Shown in pieces: positions 1-7,413 of a stretch of DNA of 52,490 nucleotides (the stretch's first letter is position 1; each line of letters starts with the position of its first letter). The translations under genes were made by a program, and so were the position numbers. The notes beneath the pieces are model-generated. The model was not told the DNA's origin. It saw only the letters and a list, made by a program, of their open reading frames with translations, and ran no database searches. This stretch comes from Elusimicrobiota bacterium (lineage in GTDB: Bacteria > Elusimicrobiota > Elusimicrobia > UBA1565): positions 1 to 52,490 of the forward strand of contig JACRDO010000045.1 in NCBI GenBank assembly GCA_016212885.1. Direction: 5' to 3'.

Positions 1-1
1 A

Positions 2-565
2 CGCAAGCGCCGCCCACAGCGGGGCCCCGCCCAGGATTTTCGCGAAGCAATCGACGTCATACGCGACCACCTCAAGGAGCACGGCAAATCCCTCTGGGGG
101 CATGAAATCCGCCTCCCCGCCAAGGCCGGAGGCGGCGTTCGCTTGGTCGACCGGACGAACAATCTGTCCGAACATTTCTTCCACGTGATGAAGCATGGGG
201 AGCGCCGCCGCAGCGGGAGGAAAAACCTCGCCCGGGACTTTGAACTGCTCCCTCCCGAGAGCGCACTGGTCCAAAACTTCCACCAGCCGGACTACGTGAA
301 GATCGTCTGCGGTTCGCTGGAACGCTTGCCGCGCGTCTTCGCGGAAATGGATGCGGCCGAGAGACGCAAGCGCTCTTGCCGGCCGCAAGCCGTGCGACCT
401 GCGGTCCCGGTCCCGCAACCTCTCATCGAGACGGGTTCCCTGCCCGCCATCGATCGGCGCCTGATCCGCTCCGAGGACATGCGGCGCAGGATCGACGCTG
501 TCGTCCGCAGCCGGCCCCCGCGGATCACGATTTTAGGTAGATTTGGGGCCTCCGCAACCGTATAA
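2..565 (+). CDS. C-terminal part of a transposase-like protein, open at left edge
   Basis: The frame is open from the window edge, so the start lies outside. The visible ~187 residues contain a stretch with RTNN, EHFF, a basic run KHGERRRSGRKNL and a DYVKIVCGSLERLP segment. This pattern resembles the C-terminal region of some IS-type transposases, but I cannot name the family. The last ~12 codons overlap a surface-protein fragment on the other strand, so the natural C-terminus may be cut near 530 and the present stop may be fortuitous. It sits beside a truncated surface protein and a truncated integrase, which suggests a decayed mobile region. It could also be an intact hypothetical gene. Confidence 0.5.
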   Translation, partial: RKRRPQRGPAQDFREAIDVIRDHLKEHGKSLWGHEIRLPAKAGGGVRLVDRTNNLSEHFFHVMKHGERRRSGRKNLARDFELLPPESALVQNFHQPDYVKIVCGSLERLPRVFAEMDAAERRKRSCRPQAVRPAVPVPQPLIETGSLPAIDRRLIRSEDMRRRIDAVVRSRPPRITILGRFGASATV

Positions 566-1119
566 TGACGCCATAGGAAAAACCAGTTTGGCACGGCGCG
601 TCCAGTGGCGATCGCATCCCGTTCAAAGAAGAGTTCGATATTGGCGGTCTTGGTGATAATCGCTTTGCCGTTTCTTATGACCTCCATCTTGATGGTTCTC
701 GGGCCAAATTGGCTGTTGCTTGTCGGGTAGCCCGTCAGGGTGGCCACTGCCGTTACCCCATGGCCCGCCGTCGCTTCACCTGGCCACGGATTGTTCCATG
801 TCAAAGCCGATCCAGCCGGGACGGAGACAAGGGTCCACTTGATCATGTCCCCCACCTTCGTGGCGAGGCGCGTAGGCTGCACCGTCGCCTCAACAGGAAT
901 CAACACGACTCCACCTGCGCTGGCATAGGTGAATTCGTTGTTCGCCGATCCGGCTGCAACAGGGTCCCCCGTCGGCTTTGCGATGGAGACGGTGTAGACC
1001 GTGATCGTCTTCTTTGGCAAGGTAAGGAGCCGCGAAATAATAACTTGTTCACCACTCAGCACATAATCAGGAAGACCCGCCGTGGCCGGGCTTGGGGCTG
1101 CTTCCCGGTGATCTCCCGT
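535..1119 (-). pseudogene. fragment of a secreted/surface protein
   Basis: On the minus strand this frame reads as a plausible extracellular beta-rich protein, with Thr/Val/Gly-rich Ig-like character, a WNNPWPG motif, GYPTSNSQFGPRTIKMEV and an aromatic PNWFFLWRHY segment. The frame begins just after the TAG that ends the integrase fragment and has no convincing start or signal peptide. A GTG at 1062 is possible but lies inside the coding-looking sequence. Towards 530 the coding character ends where it meets the opposite-strand transposase-like gene. I read it as an internal piece of a larger surface protein left by rearrangement. Family not recognised. Confidence 0.5.
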
Positions 1120-1335
1120 CTACAAATCCTTCAGCCAGTCCAAGATATATCCGGTGGAGCCGCTGCGTTCCGGCTCCATGGAACTCGCCACATAATGCGG
1201 CGGCCCGAACTGATCGAGGATCCGGCGCTTGTAGTTCAAATCGGTATCCAGATAGCGGGCCGTGGAACGGATGGACGCGTGACCTGCAAATTCCTGAATT
1301 TGGCGTATCCCCATCCCGTTCTTAAGTAAAAATTT
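1120..1335 (-). pseudogene. C-terminal remnant of a tyrosine recombinase/integrase
   Basis: The reading (LLKNGMGIRQIQEFAGHAS, then IRSTARYLDTD) matches the end of the phage-integrase catalytic domain: the conserved GHxS histidine box and a Y that fits the nucleophilic tyrosine in TARYLD. Only about 70 residues remain. An in-frame stop at 1336-1338 cuts off the rest, so the catalytic arginines and the DNA-binding arm are absent. It cannot be an active recombinase. With its neighbours it marks an old integration or recombination site. Confidence 0.7.
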
Positions 1336-1363
1336 TCAAGGGGAAATCATTGGGCCGGTGGAT

Positions 1364-2128
1364 TCAAAACCTCAATCCCAGGCCGGAGTCGATGCCGCTC
1401 TCGCCGTGGGCGTTGGTGTAGGCGGCCTGCAGGTAGATGTCGTATTTGAGCTTCTTGACGAAGAAGAGGATGTTGCGCAGGGTGAGGCCCGCGGTGAACC
1501 GGGGCGCGAGGGTGACCGCGTCCTCGCCCACCAGGCCGGCGTCGAGGTCCGAGGCGCGGACCACGACGCGCGTGCGGTCGAGCCCGGCGCCGACGTAGGG
1601 AGTCAGGAGCTTCGCGTTGAGCGAGGCCACGACGTTGAGCCCTTGGTGGCTCGCCGAGAAGTCCCGGTGCACGAGCGAGTGGGCGACGGCTGAGAGCAGG
1701 ATGCTCGGCGTATTGGGCTTGTCGCTCTCGAAGAAAGGCAGACCCCAGCGCAGGCCCCCGCCGGCGATCGTGAGGCCCTGGAAGCTGATGCCTCGGATGA
1801 AGCCGTCGAGGCGAAAGGGCAGGCCGATCTCGCCTTGGGCCCAGGGGACTCCGAAGGACCGGCGCCCGGCGCCGCGGATGACCTTGTCTGCGCCCTCGGC
1901 GGAGAACTGGAAGCCTCCGTGCAGGCCCAGGTCGAAGCCGTTGAAGCCGAGCGGGCGTCCGCTGTGGAAGCAGGCGGAGCCCAGGATTCCGCCGATGTCC
2001 TGCGTGAAGGACTTCAGGGAGTCCCGGTCCGCATATTCCTTGAATGCCCCGAACTGCTCCCGGGCCAGGGCCGGAGATGCTGCCAGGATGAAAAGAATCG
2101 AAACCGCATGGATGATTCGCTTATTCAC
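1364..2128 (-). CDS. secreted protein, probable outer-membrane beta-barrel
   Basis: 254 residues with a GTG start that overlaps the coaX stop by 8 nt, so it is translated with coaX. Residues 1-22 form a signal peptide ending ASPALA. The rest alternates hydrophobic and glycine-rich strands (GFDLGLHGGFQF, LTIAGGGLRWGLPF) and ends in a phenylalanine (GLGLRF), a common last residue of BamA-inserted barrels. I do not recognise a named family. It is the last gene of the long minus-strand run that starts at efp. A structural or porin-like role in the outer membrane is inference. Confidence 0.6.
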   Translation of the reverse strand: MNKRIIHAVSILFILAASPALAREQFGAFKEYADRDSLKSFTQDIGGILGSACFHSGRPLGFNGFDLGLHGGFQFSAEGADKVIRGAGRRSFGVPWAQGEIGLPFRLDGFIRGISFQGLTIAGGGLRWGLPFFESDKPNTPSILLSAVAHSLVHRDFSASHQGLNVVASLNAKLLTPYVGAGLDRTRVVVRASDLDAGLVGEDAVTLAPRFTAGLTLRNILFFVKKLKYDIYLQAAYTNAHGESGIDSGLGLRF

Positions 2129-2924
2129 GGTTCTTCCCCTTGCTTCGGCGGCTGAGCGTCTCGAACGCGATCCTCAGGCCCTGCAGGGTCAGGTCCGGCA
2201 TGACCTTGCGAATCCCGAGAGCCCGGGCGTACATCCCCCCCCAGCCTCCGGTCACGATGACGTTGATCAGGGATTTTCCCTCATTGAGCTTCATCTCCTT
2301 CAGGGTCTCCTTGAGGACCCGCTCCACCATCCCCAGGTAGCCGTGGTAGAGTCCGACCTGGATGCATTCGACGGTGTTCTTTCCGATGACGCGCCGGGTC
2401 GGGCGCAGCTCCACCTGCGGCAGCTTCGCGGTCCTCTGTGCCAAGGCCTTTGCGGCTACGGCGGGCCCGATGAGGATGGCCCCGCCGAGGTAATCGCCGC
2501 GCGAGGAGACGCAGTCGAAGGTCGTCGCGGTCCCGAAGTCGATGACCACGGCCGGGCCCTTGCAGAGCCGGCGGGCCGCCAGGGCGTTGAGGATGCGGTC
2601 GATGCCCACCTCCGCGGGCTGGTCCACCCGCAGGCGGAGGCCGAGCTTGCTCTCTGACGTCACGGCCATCGGGGCGGTCCTGAAGTACGCCCGGGACATG
2701 CGCTCGAACACGGGCCCGAGCGGAGGGACCACGGTGGCGTAGGCGAGGCCGCGGACGCGCGAGCGCAAGCCGAGCTCTCGGCGCACCAAGGCGCTGATCG
2801 CGGCGCCGTAGTCGTCGGAGGTGCGGCCGCAGTCGCTCTGGAGGCGCCACTCGCGGAGCAGGTTCTTGCCGTCGAAAAGCCCCAAGGTGACGTTGGTGTT
2901 GCCGATGTCGATGGCGAGCAGCAT
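2121..2924 (-). CDS. coaX: type III pantothenate kinase
   Basis: Catalyses ATP-dependent phosphorylation of pantothenate, the first step of CoA synthesis, in the cytoplasm. The 267-residue length is typical of CoaX. The N-terminal IDIGNTN phosphate motif, CGRTSDDYG, the DQPAEVGIDRI segment (usually GADRI) and VIDFGTATTFD (about residues 127-137) identify the actin-fold type III enzyme. I place the start at the ATG one base after the upstream stop, because an upstream extension would be arginine-rich shadow sequence. It lies between an O-antigen-ligase-like gene and an outer-membrane protein gene and is evidently co-transcribed. Confidence 0.93.
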   Translation of the reverse strand: MLLAIDIGNTNVTLGLFDGKNLLREWRLQSDCGRTSDDYGAAISALVRRELGLRSRVRGLAYATVVPPLGPVFERMSRAYFRTAPMAVTSESKLGLRLRVDQPAEVGIDRILNALAARRLCKGPAVVIDFGTATTFDCVSSRGDYLGGAILIGPAVAAKALAQRTAKLPQVELRPTRRVIGKNTVECIQVGLYHGYLGMVERVLKETLKEMKLNEGKSLINVIVTGGWGGMYARALGIRKVMPDLTLQGLRIAFETLSRRSKGKNRE

Positions 2925-2925
2925 C

Positions 2926-4773
2926 TCAGATCCGTTCCTTGAGCCTCGAAAGCTCTTCAAGCGCCTTGTCGATGCTCGCGTCGCCCGGGTCCAGCGCCAG
3001 CGCCGTCTCCAAGGCCGTCCGCGCAGCTGGGATCCTGTCCTTGCGGCCCTCATGGATCCGCTTGAGCTCCGAGAGACCGAGCAGACGGTAGGCCTCCGGG
3101 TGGAGCGGGTGGGCGCGGATGCCGCCCAAGGCCACCTGCACGGCCCGGTCGTGCATGAGGGCCTTCGAGGAAGGCGGCGAGCCCTCCGCTGCGTCCCAAA
3201 GGAGCAGGTTCAGGTCGAACCGGTATTGCAGCACCTCAGGCCGCAGGGAGAGCGCCTTCTCCAGATGGGCGGCCCCCTCCCGCATCGCGCCCGAGCGCCG
3301 GGCCAGCGCGCCCAGGCGGCTGGAATGCTCCGCTGCCGCCGCGCGCAGGGCCGAGAATGAGGAAGCCCCCACGCAGAGCAAGAACAGCGCCGCCTTCGAA
3401 GCTCTCCAGGCTCGGCCCTCCGGCGGAGCCTCCGGAGGGGCGAGCAGGGTCCCGGCGACCCAGCAGGCGGGCCAAACGGCCGATAAGGACAGCGCGCTGA
3501 ATTTGGCGGCGACCCACACCGCGAAGAGGGCCGCCGCGGCTTCCAGGGCTTCGGGCGCGTTGGAGCGCACCGCGGGCAGCGCGGCGCGCACGAGCGCCCA
3601 ATGCAGCCAGCCGTAGGCCAGCATCCCTGCAAGGCCCATGGTGGCGAGCACCTGCAGGATGTCGTTGTGGGCCTGGTCATGGACCCAGCCGCGGCGCGCA
3701 GCGCCTGCGAACGGCTCGGCTCTGAAGCGGCAGAACGGAAGAACGAAGGTGTCCGGGCCCGAGCCGAGCCAGGGAGTGCGCAGGAACTGCACCACGGCGA
3801 TCTTCCACATGGAGACCCGCTCCGAGTCGGCCAAAGACAGCTGATGGCGCCTAAAAGAGAGCGTGGACCACAGCAGAAGAAGCGCCGCTCCGGCCAGCAG
3901 GAGCGGCCGCTTCGGGATGGGGCTTGGCCGGCCGCGTCCAAACTTTCCGGACATCGTCCCGAACATCCGGACGGCGTTGGTTCGGGACGTACCAAACCAA
4001 CGTATTTCCGATGTTTGGTACGTAGGTTTGGACGTATTGAACCTACGTCGTGTGGGAGGTTCAATACGCAGGCGCAGAAAGCCCCAGAGGCCCGCGCCCG
4101 CGGCCGCGCCGAGCCAGGCGGCGCGGGTCCCGGTCCCGGCCATGGCCGCGAGCGCCAAGGCCAGCGCGGCCGTGCCGATCGTCCTTTCGTTTCCTTGCGC
4201 TGTGCGCAGCCCCAGGCTAAAAGGGACGATCATTGCCAGATAAGTCCCTAGGAAGACGGGGCTGCCCAAGGTCGAGGCCGCCCGCATCCCCCCCGGCAAG
4301 CGTATCCGCGGGAACAGGGGCTCGATGCCGCACGCTTGGAGGATCGCATAGAGGGAGATTGGGATCGAGAACAAGACCATCCAGAAATGGAGCCGCCCGC
4401 CCAGGCCGGCGCGGGAGAAAAAGCACGCGAGCCAGAAGGCGGCCGCGCAGGCGGCCAGCCCTGGGAGCCCGAAGAGGACGTCCGGATAGCGGCCGAAAAG
4501 GCTGAGGCGGACGTCCATGGAGAAAGCGGAGCAGAGGACAGCGGCGAGCAGAAACGCGGCGACCGGGGCGTCGAGCTCCGAGCTCGCCGCGTCCCAGTCG
4601 CGGCTCCAGAAAATGACCCATGCGCCGAACAGGGCAACGAGGGCGGCGGCCGCGGCGTTGGGGATCAGGTAGTGGTCGCCGAACCTCGAGGAGCACGCCA
4701 GCGGGACCGCGGCAACGAGCGGCGCCAGCAATCTCAAGCCCCTCTGCGCCCGCTCAGAGAGGAATGTTCCCAT
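2926..4773 (-). CDS. O-antigen ligase/polymerase-like membrane protein with C-terminal TPR-like region
   Basis: 615 residues. The first ~470 hold about ten hydrophobic segments, in the style of the Wzy_C/O-antigen ligase superfamily. A periplasmic stretch containing SERVSMWKIAVVQFLRTPWLGSGPDTF and HDQAHNDILQVLATMGLAG is the typical ligase signature. Residues ~475-615 are soluble and helical with TPR spacing (HPLHPEAYRLLGLSEL, ALALDPGDASIDKAL). The likely role is transfer or polymerisation of lipid-linked glycans at the periplasmic face; the substrate is unknown. The ATG start overlaps the carboxyltransferase gene by 20 nt. Residues ~236-273 are encoded by an in-frame run of palindromes, listed separately, and look unlike the rest of the protein. 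Confidence 0.8.
   Translation of the reverse strand: MGTFLSERAQRGLRLLAPLVAAVPLACSSRFGDHYLIPNAAAAALVALFGAWVIFWSRDWDAASSELDAPVAAFLLAAVLCSAFSMDVRLSLFGRYPDVLFGLPGLAACAAAFWLACFFSRAGLGGRLHFWMVLFSIPISLYAILQACGIEPLFPRIRLPGGMRAASTLGSPVFLGTYLAMIVPFSLGLRTAQGNERTIGTAALALALAAMAGTGTRAAWLGAAAGAGLWGFLRLRIEPPTRRRFNTSKPTYQTSEIRWFGTSRTNAVRMFGTMSGKFGRGRPSPIPKRPLLLAGAALLLLWSTLSFRRHQLSLADSERVSMWKIAVVQFLRTPWLGSGPDTFVLPFCRFRAEPFAGAARRGWVHDQAHNDILQVLATMGLAGMLAYGWLHWALVRAALPAVRSNAPEALEAAAALFAVWVAAKFSALSLSAVWPACWVAGTLLAPPEAPPEGRAWRASKAALFLLCVGASSFSALRAAAAEHSSRLGALARRSGAMREGAAHLEKALSLRPEVLQYRFDLNLLLWDAAEGSPPSSKALMHDRAVQVALGGIRAHPLHPEAYRLLGLSELKRIHEGRKDRIPAARTALETALALDPGDASIDKALEELSRLKERI
3955..4068. repeat. four interlocked perfect palindromes inserted in-frame in the ligase gene
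   Basis: Read by eye, 114 bp hold four perfect inverted repeats: 3955-3964/3980-3989 (10 bp), 3987-3997/4013-4023 (11 bp), 4020-4028/4040-4048 (9 bp) and 4033-4044/4057-4068 (12 bp). Each right arm overlaps the next left arm, so neighbouring hairpins are mutually exclusive. The segment is less G+C-rich than its flanks, has no stop in the ligase frame, and adds 38 codons between membrane segments. It resembles in concept the palindromic elements known to insert into Rickettsia genes. No sequence relationship to those is claimed. Confidence 0.8.
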
Positions 4774-6310
4774 GCTTCTTGGTCGGATTCCCGGCGGCCT
4801 TGCTCCGGAGGAAGCGGAAGGCGGAAATGAGCTTGCGGCGGGTCTGGGCGGGTTCGATGATCTCGTCGATGTAGCCGCGCTCCGCGGCGAGCTTGGCGCT
4901 CGCGAACTTCTTGACGTACTCCTCCATGAGCTCCGAACGGCGCTTCTTGGGGTCGGGCGAGGCGGCGATCTCGTCCTTGAAGAGCAGCCCGATGGCGCCC
5001 TGAGGCCCAACCACGGCGATCTCGGCGCAGGGCCAGGCGAAGTTGACGTCTCCCCGGACGTGCTTCGAGCCCAGGATGTCGTACGCCCCTCCGTAGGCCT
5101 TGCGCAGAACGACGGCCACCTTCGGGACCGTCGATTCGCAGTAGGCGTAGAGGAGCTTGGCTCCGTGGCGGATGATGCCGCCCTCCGCCTGCTCCAGGGC
5201 CGGCCAGTAGCCGGGCACGTCGACGAGCGTGAGCAGGGGGATGTTGAAGGAATCGCAGAGCCGCACGAAGCGGGCGGCCTTTTCGGAGCCCAGGATGTCG
5301 AGAGCGCCGGAAAGGCGCTCGGGGTCGTTGGCGACCACCCCCACGCCGGCGCCGTCGAGGCGGAGGAAGCCCGCGAGGACGTTGCGCGCGAACTCCTTGT
5401 GCACTTCGAGAAAGCTCCTGCCGTCGGCGATCTCGCGGATGAGCTCGCGCATGTCGTAGGGCCGGTGGGGGTGCTCATGTGCGATCTTGTCGAGCAGGGC
5501 GCTGTCCCGGAGGGGATCGTCGCTGGGCGCCAAGGCCTTGGGATGCTCGAAGCAGTTCTGCGGGAGGTACTCGAGCAGGTCCCGGATCTGGCGGAAGCAG
5601 TCCTGCTCGGAGTTCGCCATGAAGTGGCAGGTGCCGGCGCGCCGGGCGTGCATCTCGGCGCCCCCCAGGGCCTCGCCGTCCACGTCCTCGCCGAACTCGG
5701 CCAAGATGACCTCGGGCCCGTTGATGAACATGCGGCTGATGCCCTTCACCATGAAGACGAAGTCCGTGAGGGCCGGCGAATAGGCGGCTCCCCCGGCGCA
5801 CGGGCCGAGAATGGCCGATATCTGCGGCACGCGGCCGGAGGCCAGGACGTTGCGGGTAAAAATCTCCGCGTAGCCCGCCAGGGCGTCCACGCCCTCCTGG
5901 ATCCGCGGGCCTCCCGTGTCGCAGAGGCCGATGATAGGGGCGCCGCTGTCGATCGCGAGCTCCATGAGCCGGCAGATCTTGCGGGCGTGCGCGAGGCCGA
6001 GCGTCCCCCCGAGCACGGTGAAATCCTGGCTGAAGACGCAGACGCTGCGCCCGTGGATGCGCCCGATCCCGGTCACGACGCCGTCGGCCGGCATCTCCCG
6101 GCGGTCGAGGCCGAACTCGCGGGACTGCGGGCGGACCAGGGCGCCGAGCTCCTGGAAGCTGTCTTCATCGAGGAGATCGTCGATGCGCTCGCGGGCGAGG
6201 AGCTTGCCGGCCCTTCTCTGCGCCGCGGCCTTCTCCGCGCCTCCGCCGGCCTTCGCCTTCTCGATGCGGGAGCGCAGTTCCGCGGTCTTGTCGCTGACGA
6301 GCTTCACCAC
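4754..6310 (-). CDS. acyl-CoA carboxylase carboxyltransferase subunit (PccB/MmdA family)
   Basis: 518 residues, the usual length of propionyl/acetyl-CoA carboxylase beta chains or methylmalonyl-CoA decarboxylase alpha chains. Two crotonase-fold halves are visible. Oxyanion-hole glycine motifs appear as GPCAGGAAYSPALTDF in the N half and KAYGGAYDILGSKHVRGD in the C half, and the end TKKHGNIPL is characteristic. It moves carboxylate between carboxybiotin and an acyl-CoA. No biotin carboxylase or biotin carrier gene is in the window, so carboxylase and Na+-pumping decarboxylase roles cannot be separated. GTG start; a second GTG follows directly. It overlaps the GAF/HD-GYP stop by 7 nt. Confidence 0.92.
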   Translation of the reverse strand: MVKLVSDKTAELRSRIEKAKAGGGAEKAAAQRRAGKLLARERIDDLLDEDSFQELGALVRPQSREFGLDRREMPADGVVTGIGRIHGRSVCVFSQDFTVLGGTLGLAHARKICRLMELAIDSGAPIIGLCDTGGPRIQEGVDALAGYAEIFTRNVLASGRVPQISAILGPCAGGAAYSPALTDFVFMVKGISRMFINGPEVILAEFGEDVDGEALGGAEMHARRAGTCHFMANSEQDCFRQIRDLLEYLPQNCFEHPKALAPSDDPLRDSALLDKIAHEHPHRPYDMRELIREIADGRSFLEVHKEFARNVLAGFLRLDGAGVGVVANDPERLSGALDILGSEKAARFVRLCDSFNIPLLTLVDVPGYWPALEQAEGGIIRHGAKLLYAYCESTVPKVAVVLRKAYGGAYDILGSKHVRGDVNFAWPCAEIAVVGPQGAIGLLFKDEIAASPDPKKRRSELMEEYVKKFASAKLAAERGYIDEIIEPAQTRRKLISAFRFLRSKAAGNPTKKHGNIPL

Positions 6311-7413
6311 ATCCCCCCGGGGCTGGAGAGGAGCTCGACGGCCGCGTCGGAGATTTCGGGGTCGAAGCGCGCGCCCCGGCCGGCCGCGATCTCCTTGGCG
6401 GCGCGGTCTAGGAGCTCCTGAGCGTCGAGGCCCGCCATCCGCAGGTCCTCGAGCGCCTCCACGACGGCGATGATCCGCGCGCCTCTGGGGATCGCGCCGC
6501 CCTTGAGCTTGCCCGGATAGCCGGTGACGTCGTAAGCCTCGTGGTGGTGGCGGATGACGGGCAGGGCACCTTCGAGCATCTTGATGCCCTCCAGCAGCTT
6601 CGCGGAGAGGAGCGGGTGCTGCTCGTCGGTCGGGGTCGAGATGCTCAGGTCCGCGAGCGCGCGCGGGTTGCGGAACGCGATGAAGCCGATGTCGTGGAGC
6701 AGGCCCGCGTAGTAGATCATGCGGTACTCATACTCGTCCGCCCCCAAGGCCCTGGCCAGCGCGCAGGCGAGGCGCGCGGAGCGGTGGGGATGGCCGAGGA
6801 GCCCGGGCCTTGAGGACTCGATGGCGACGATGAGGAGCTCCAGGACGTGGGAGAAGAAATTCTTCTGGTCCTGCATGATCCGCGCGTTCGTGATGGCGAT
6901 CGAGGCGAGGTTCGCGAGGCTGGCGAGCAGGGTCACGTCCTCCGGGGTGTACTGGCCCCGGCGCTTGTTGAGGACCTCGGCCACCCCGACGAGCTCTCCC
7001 CGGAAGACCATGGGCACGGCCAGGAGGGAGCGGGTCACGAACCCGGAGGCCTTGTCGAACTGGCCGGCGAAGCGCGGGTCCTTGCGGGTGTCGACGACGA
7101 CCTCCGGCTTGCGGTGCTCGGCCACCCAGCCGGCGATGCCCTTGCCGACGGGCAGGGTCATTTTCTTGAGCTTGGCCCCCGCCTCGCCGCCGGCGACCTT
7201 GAAGAAGAGGCTCTTCTTGTCGTCGGTGACCAGCATGATGGAGCTCGCCTCGCTGTCGAGCAGGCGTTCGGCCGCGAGCCCGATCTTCTCGAGCAGGTAA
7301 TCCAGGTCCAGGGTGGAGCTCAAAGAGCCGGCGATCGAGAACAACTCGAGGGCCGTCGCGGTGTCGTTGGAGCAGGCCGCGGTCCGAGTCTCGTTCTCGA
7401 CGGAGCCGCTCAT
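6304..7413 (-). CDS. GAF-HD-GYP domain protein (putative c-di-GMP phosphodiesterase)
   Basis: 369 residues. A GAF sensor domain (about 20-180; LPVGKGIAGWVAEH, RSLLAVPMVF) precedes an HD-GYP-type phosphohydrolase domain with HD at 240-241, HHHE near 289-292 and GYP at 298-300. Expected function is hydrolysis of cyclic di-GMP. The usual aspartate-containing helix (VADxYDAL in typical members) reads VVEALEDL here, and the GYP follows DVT rather than DGT/DGS, so activity may differ. It overlaps pilB by ATGA, suggesting that it tunes pilus function through the second messenger. No GGDEF partner lies in the window. Confidence 0.88.
   Translation of the reverse strand: MSGSVENETRTAACSNDTATALELFSIAGSLSSTLDLDYLLEKIGLAAERLLDSEASSIMLVTDDKKSLFFKVAGGEAGAKLKKMTLPVGKGIAGWVAEHRKPEVVVDTRKDPRFAGQFDKASGFVTRSLLAVPMVFRGELVGVAEVLNKRRGQYTPEDVTLLASLANLASIAITNARIMQDQKNFFSHVLELLIVAIESSRPGLLGHPHRSARLACALARALGADEYEYRMIYYAGLLHDIGFIAFRNPRALADLSISTPTDEQHPLLSAKLLEGIKMLEGALPVIRHHHEAYDVTGYPGKLKGGAIPRGARIIAVVEALEDLRMAGLDAQELLDRAAKEIAAGRGARFDPEISDAAVELLSSPGGMW

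Noticed and set aside
4774..5478. N-terminal extension of the O-antigen-ligase frame
   Set aside because: Ser/Arg/Pro-rich shadow of the carboxyltransferase gene. The ATG at 4773 begins the recognisable membrane protein.
4772..6421. Long plus-strand open frame opposite the carboxyltransferase gene
   Set aside because: Mirror of G+C-rich codon bias. The minus strand encodes a full, highly conserved carboxyltransferase.
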